A stretch of DNA of 64,000 nt. It comes from JAILLW01 sp045640525. Lineage in GTDB: Bacteria > Bacillota > Clostridia > Lachnospirales > Lachnospiraceae. A program made the translations under genes and the position numbers. The notes beneath the pieces are model-generated. The model saw only the letters and a list, made by a program, of their open reading frames with translations, made no database searches and was not told where the DNA came from. Where the stretch lies: NCBI GenBank assembly GCA_045640525.1, contig JAZUFE010000018.1:1-64000 (forward strand), given 5' to 3'. Positions 61,149 to 64,000 of the stretch are shown here, in pieces (positions within the stretch are counted from its first letter, which is position 1; every line of letters starts with the position of its first letter).

Positions 61149-62409
61149 TGTTTACATATTTTCAAGTATGCGCAGTAAATATTCAAACATACGCTTGGCT
61201 GACGACAATGACATTCGTTCCTTAACGGAGTGAATATCCGATATCGTAGGTCCGAAAGACACGCATTCAAGTTCCGGACGCTTTTCAAGGAACATACCAC
61301 ATTCAAGTCCTGCATGTATTGCATGTACTTCAGGTTTACATAAATACATTTCTTCATAAATTTTCGCCATAGCATCGGCAAGCTCGGAATCTTCCCTAAC
61401 TTCCCATCCTGGGTAATCCCCCACCATCTCATAAGAGGCACCGTAATCGTTTGCCAGTTTACATAATTCATATGTCAATTCATCTTTTGCCCGTTTTATC
61501 GAACTTCTCACCAAAGAAGTTACGGTAATTGCCTCATCATCGGAAACGATCATCCCAATATTGAGCGAAGTTTCAACCGAATTTGGAATTATTTCACTCA
61601 TCTTTTGAATTCCGTCCGGATATTTTGAAAGATATTCCGTAACTTTTCGAGTTGATTCATCATCAAACACTATCATTTCACGGCTTTCTTCAGATGTCAC
61701 CTTAAGTATTGCCGTGTCAATATCGTTTTCCGTTCCAAAATAGAAATCAGAGCCGTTCAAAGATATAATCCTTTGTGCTATTAGTGGATTATCATGTTCA
61801 TTGGTTAACATAATACGAGCTTCGCAATAATTCGGTATAACATTATCGGCAGTACCACCATTAATATCTATTAATTTAATCCCATAGTTTTCTACAAGTT
61901 TACATAACTCTCCTGCGAGTATTTTGATGGCATTGCCGCGCTGCTTGTCAATTTCTACACCCGAGTGTCCTCCTTTCAAACCTTCAACAGAAATTTTGAA
62001 AATCGAACCTTCACCCAGTTCCTTTACAACATTCATTGTCGATACAAATCTCACGCCGCCGGCACAACCCACAATCAATTCACCCTCGACTTCATTGTCA
62101 ATATTTATCATACGTGTTGCCTGCGTATCACTTATATCAATTCCCTTGGCTCCATCCATACCGACTTCTTCATCAACGGTAATGATACACTCCAATCTCG
62201 GGCATTTGTAATCATTGGACAAAATATCAAGCATATATGCAATTGCAATTCCATCATCTCCACCCAAAGACGTTTTATGGGCTCCCATCATGTCCCCGTC
62301 AACGAACAGATCAAGGCCATCCGAAGTCATATCAATAGGACAATCCTGTTCTTTAACTGCCACCATATCCATATGTCCTTGCAAAATCACAGGTTCGTGG
62401 TTGACATAA
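61149..62409. repeat. six copies of the iterated motif in pepD
   Basis: Cores at 61150, 61334, 61457, 61804, 61898 and 62400. The first is followed by T instead of A. The coding meanings vary: LCKL (61457 and 61898), LCKP (61334), MLTN (61804) and YVNH (62400). Confidence 0.85.
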
Positions 62410-62576
62410 CTAGGGTGCGCGTCTTTAATTATGACTACATTATTAAGGCTGTCCTGCCTTACATAAAGACCATGCTGATTTGCAAATCTAACCAAATAGT
62501 CACTAATCATCTTGGTATTGTGCGAACCATGCGGTATACATGCTATTTCCTGAAAATACTGAAGATAATCTCCCAT
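61152..62576 (-). CDS. pepD: aminoacyl-histidine dipeptidase PepD, 474 aa
   Basis: Zinc M20 peptidase cleaving Xaa-His dipeptides and others. Metal ligands in LQGHMDMVA, SLGGDDGIAIAYMLDI (start of the catalytic Asp region) and ITVDEEVGMDGAKGID; C-terminal HAIHAGLECGMF. Six iterated motif copies lie inside, the most of any gene here (61150, 61334, 61457, 61804, 61898, 62400), none in these motifs. Near the start codon is GGGGG. Confidence 0.94.
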   Translation of the reverse strand: MGDYLQYFQEIACIPHGSHNTKMISDYLVRFANQHGLYVRQDSLNNVVIIKDAHPSYVNHEPVILQGHMDMVAVKEQDCPIDMTSDGLDLFVDGDMMGAHKTSLGGDDGIAIAYMLDILSNDYKCPRLECIITVDEEVGMDGAKGIDISDTQATRMINIDNEVEGELIVGCAGGVRFVSTMNVVKELGEGSIFKISVEGLKGGHSGVEIDKQRGNAIKILAGELCKLVENYGIKLIDINGGTADNVIPNYCEARIMLTNEHDNPLIAQRIISLNGSDFYFGTENDIDTAILKVTSEESREMIVFDDESTRKVTEYLSKYPDGIQKMSEIIPNSVETSLNIGMIVSDDEAITVTSLVRSSIKRAKDELTYELCKLANDYGASYEMVGDYPGWEVREDSELADAMAKIYEEMYLCKPEVHAIHAGLECGMFLEKRPELECVSFGPTISDIHSVKERMSLSSAKRMFEYLLRILENM

Positions 62577-62642
62577 AAATCCCCCTGCTCAAATAAAGAA
62601 CCTTCGACCAATATCCTGCCTTGCTTTGCAAGGCGGCAAGTG

Positions 62643-62674
62643 AAAAAATGGCTCCACAAAACTGTGGAGCCATT
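62643..62674 (-). terminator. terminator of the infC-rpmI-rplT operon
   Basis: Perfect 12-bp stem AATGGCTCCACA/TGTGGAGCCATT (62647-62658, 62663-62674), AAAC loop, then TTTTTT on the minus strand. Confidence 0.85.
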
Positions 62675-62690
62675 AAAAATCAATAATCTA

Positions 62691-63047
62691 TTATGCAATC
62701 TTTGACTTTGCAATTTCAACCAATGAAGCAAATCCTTCAGCATCGTTAACTGCCATTTCAGCCAACATCTTTCTGTTAAGATCTACTTCTGCAAGCTTAA
62801 GACCATACATAAACTTGCTGTATGAAAGACCGTTCAATCTTGCAGCAGCATTAATACGTGCAATCCAAAGCTGTCTCATCTGACGCTTCTTTTCTTTACG
62901 TCCTGCATATGCTGTAGCCAACGCTCTCATAACAGACTGCTTAGCAACTCTGTACTGATTAGAACGAGCGCCTCTGTAGCCCTTTGCTAATTTTAATGTT
63001 CTATTATGCTTTTTCTTGGCATTTAAGCCACCTTTAATTCTAGCCAT
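62691..63047 (-). CDS. rplT: 50S ribosomal protein L20, 118 aa
   Basis: Needed for early 50S assembly; in the related Bacillus it also represses its own operon through the leader. ARIKGGLNAKKKHNRTLKLAKGYRGARSNQYRVAKQ and RINAAARLNGLSYSKFMYGL match end to end. Confidence 0.98.
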   Translation of the reverse strand: MARIKGGLNAKKKHNRTLKLAKGYRGARSNQYRVAKQSVMRALATAYAGRKEKKRQMRQLWIARINAAARLNGLSYSKFMYGLKLAEVDLNRKMLAEMAVNDAEGFASLVEIAKSKIA

Positions 63048-63079
63048 TTTTTCTTTCCTCCTTCAATCAAAGCTCTACC

Positions 63080-63277
63080 TTATAAATAAGGCATAATCTT
63101 CTTCATATTCTTCTCGTTAGTAGCATCTGTCATAGCGCTCTGACGAAGGTTACGTTTTCTCTTCGTAGTCTTCTTTGTTAAGATATGCTGCTTATTTGCT
63201 TTATTTCTCTTGAGCTTACCTGTTCCCGTTAAGGAAAAACGCTTAGCAGCTGATCTGTTAGTTTTCATCTTTGGCAT
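63080..63277 (-). CDS. rpmI: 50S ribosomal protein L35, 65 aa
   Basis: MPKMKTNRSAAKRFSLTGTGKLKRNKANKQHILTKKTTKRKRNLRQ is the whole family signature. Between infC and rplT as usual. Confidence 0.98.
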   Translation of the reverse strand: MPKMKTNRSAAKRFSLTGTGKLKRNKANKQHILTKKTTKRKRNLRQSAMTDATNEKNMKKIMPYL

Positions 63278-63318
63278 GTCACATGTCCTCCTATATCCTT
63301 ACTAATTTTAAACAACAA

Positions 63319-63822
63319 TTACTTTCCGGCCAAAAACATCGTCATAGAACGACCTTCTATTTTAGCCGGTTTATCAACAACGGCGCAGTCCTCAAGTGCC
63401 TGTGCGAAATCTTCCAAAATGTGCTTTGATGCCTGCATATGAGCCATCTCACGGCCTCTGAATCGAAGTGTAACTTTAACTCTGTCACCTTTTGAAAGAA
63501 ACTTCTTGGCAGCATTAACCTTGGTGTTCAAATCATTACTGTCAATATTCGGAGTAAGTCTGATTTCCTTGATTTCAACAACGTGCTGCTTTTTCTTGGC
63601 TTCCTTCTCTTTACGGGTCTGCTCGTATTTGAACTTACCATAATCAACAATCTTGCATACCGGAGGTTTTGCAGTGGGGGCTATTTTAACCAAATCGACG
63701 CCCGCCTCTTCGGCCAATGCCAAGGCTTCTTTGGCAGACATGATTCCTAACTGTTCACCATCTTCACCGATAACTCTGACTTCCTTGTCCTTAATCTGTT
63801 CATTAATAAATAAGTCGCTAAT
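63319..63822 (-). CDS. infC: translation initiation factor IF-3, 167 aa (AUU start)
   Basis: Initiation fidelity factor. SDLFINEQIKDKEVRVIGEDGEQLG begins it; GDRVKVTLRFRGREMAHMQASKHIL near the end. I place the start at ATT (63820-63822) because GGAGG ends eight bases upstream. The longer frame from 63855 runs through the terminator hairpin of the leader. AUU starts in infC are known and let IF-3 control its own level. Confidence 0.93.
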   Translation of the reverse strand: MSDLFINEQIKDKEVRVIGEDGEQLGIMSAKEALALAEEAGVDLVKIAPTAKPPVCKIVDYGKFKYEQTRKEKEAKKKQHVVEIKEIRLTPNIDSNDLNTKVNAAKKFLSKGDRVKVTLRFRGREMAHMQASKHILEDFAQALEDCAVVDKPAKIEGRSMTMFLAGK

Positions 63823-63836
63823 TGTTGTGCCCTCCA

Positions 63837-63985
63837 TTAAAAAAGTGAATAGCATAGCTATCCACTTAAATACACATAATCACTTCGTAAAGTGTTAAGT
63901 ATTAACGCTTACCGACGCAATTGTCGTAAGGTGAGAGTGGATACTCTGCTTTCTTTACTGAACCTCATATAGGTTACCATTCTAT
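63837..63985 (-). promoter_or_regulatory. infC leader, L20-type attenuator
   Basis: A terminator-like hairpin AGTGGATAG...CTATTCACT (63843-63866) followed by TTTTTT on the minus strand is immediately before the GGAGG. Upstream there are several short stems (GCAGAGTATCC/ACTCTC; CTTACGACAATTGCGTCGGTAAG, which is self-complementary). This is the layout of the known L20 leader, where L20 binding favours termination. Confidence 0.75.
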
Positions 63986-63993
63986 CTTTGTAT

Positions 63994-63999
63994 TGTCAA
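63994..63999 (-). promoter_or_regulatory. possible -35 box for infC
   Basis: TTGACA on the minus strand at the window edge, about 175 bases before infC. No clear -10 follows at the standard spacing, so this is a weak call. Confidence 0.3.
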
Positions 64000-64000
64000 C

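Noticed and set aside
4992..62408. Iterated motif as -35 promoter boxes (TTGACA)
   Set aside because: Only copies with N = G contain TTGACA; as many have TTTACA or TTAACA. Most are inside genes in either orientation with no -10 box at the right distance.
61965..62705. 246-codon plus-strand open frame
   Set aside because: Antisense to pepD; His/Asn/Ile-rich with no motif. The opposite frame is a clear M20 peptidase.
63837..63855. ATG starts for infC
   Set aside because: The ATG at 63855 lies inside the terminator stem and the one at 63837 overlaps the GGAGG itself; the ATT has proper spacing.

Overview
The window looks like the chromosome of a Lachnospiraceae-type Clostridium-relative (Firmicutes). 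The evidence is the A+T-rich sequence, the strong GGAGG ribosome binding sites, the gene orders rimP-nusA-ylxQ-infB-rbfA-nrnA-truB-ribF, Asp23-nusB-xseA-xseB-ispA-dxs-tlyA-nadK-argR-recN and folC-HD-folP-folBK, the L20-type leader before infC-rpmI-rplT, and a KDPG aldolase with an extra C-terminal domain. The genus cannot be fixed by eye. Most genes lie on the minus strand.

Layout. 0-2.5 kb: small unrecognised proteins, two sharing a Cys-containing domain, and a membrane-anchored C39-like protein. 2.6-14.1 kb: glgA, an S66 carboxypeptidase, and the recN-argR-nadK-tlyA-dxs-ispA-xseBA-nusB-Asp23 block. 14.1-19.7 kb: two lipoproteins around prfC and deoB. 19.7-20.3 kb: a gene-free stretch full of repeats. 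20.3-26.6 kb: a pectin/galacturonate region in decay. kdgK, eda, uxaC and a GntR regulator are intact, while uxaA, kduI, two hydrogenase-type redox genes, a pectinesterase and a GH105 hydrolase survive only as spliced fragments. 26.7-31.1 kb: small proteins, pnp, rpsO and two plus-strand genes, one PilZ. 31.1-39.2 kb: the translation/RNA operon ribF to rimP. 39.4-47.5 kb: manC, maf, and polyphosphate genes (ppk, ppx) with a PHP and a DUF815 ATPase gene. 47.7-53.2 kb: two similar chemoreceptor genes flanking a DUF5050-like protein and an asparaginase. 53.4-57.4 kb: folate operon and a PH-domain protein. 57.5-64 kb: nitroreductase, pyrBI, putP, pepD and infC-rpmI-rplT.

The most unusual signal is a short motif, RGTTNACATAAY (complement RTTATGTNAACY). 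I count 40 copies of its 9-base core by eye, both inside genes (all frames, both orientations) and between genes. That is about ten times the roughly four copies I estimate by hand from base composition. Copies cluster in truB, folBK, folP, folC, pepD, maf and the prfC-linked lipoprotein. They are absent from the most conserved coding sequences (pnp, infB, nusA, ribosomal proteins). Density is about one per 1.6 kb, similar to known DNA-uptake sequences, but the function is unknown. Other notable points are tandem duplications at gene ends (ldcA, pilZ, glgA), a near-perfect operator for the GntR regulator, a long hairpin leader before pnp, and two likely AUU start codons.
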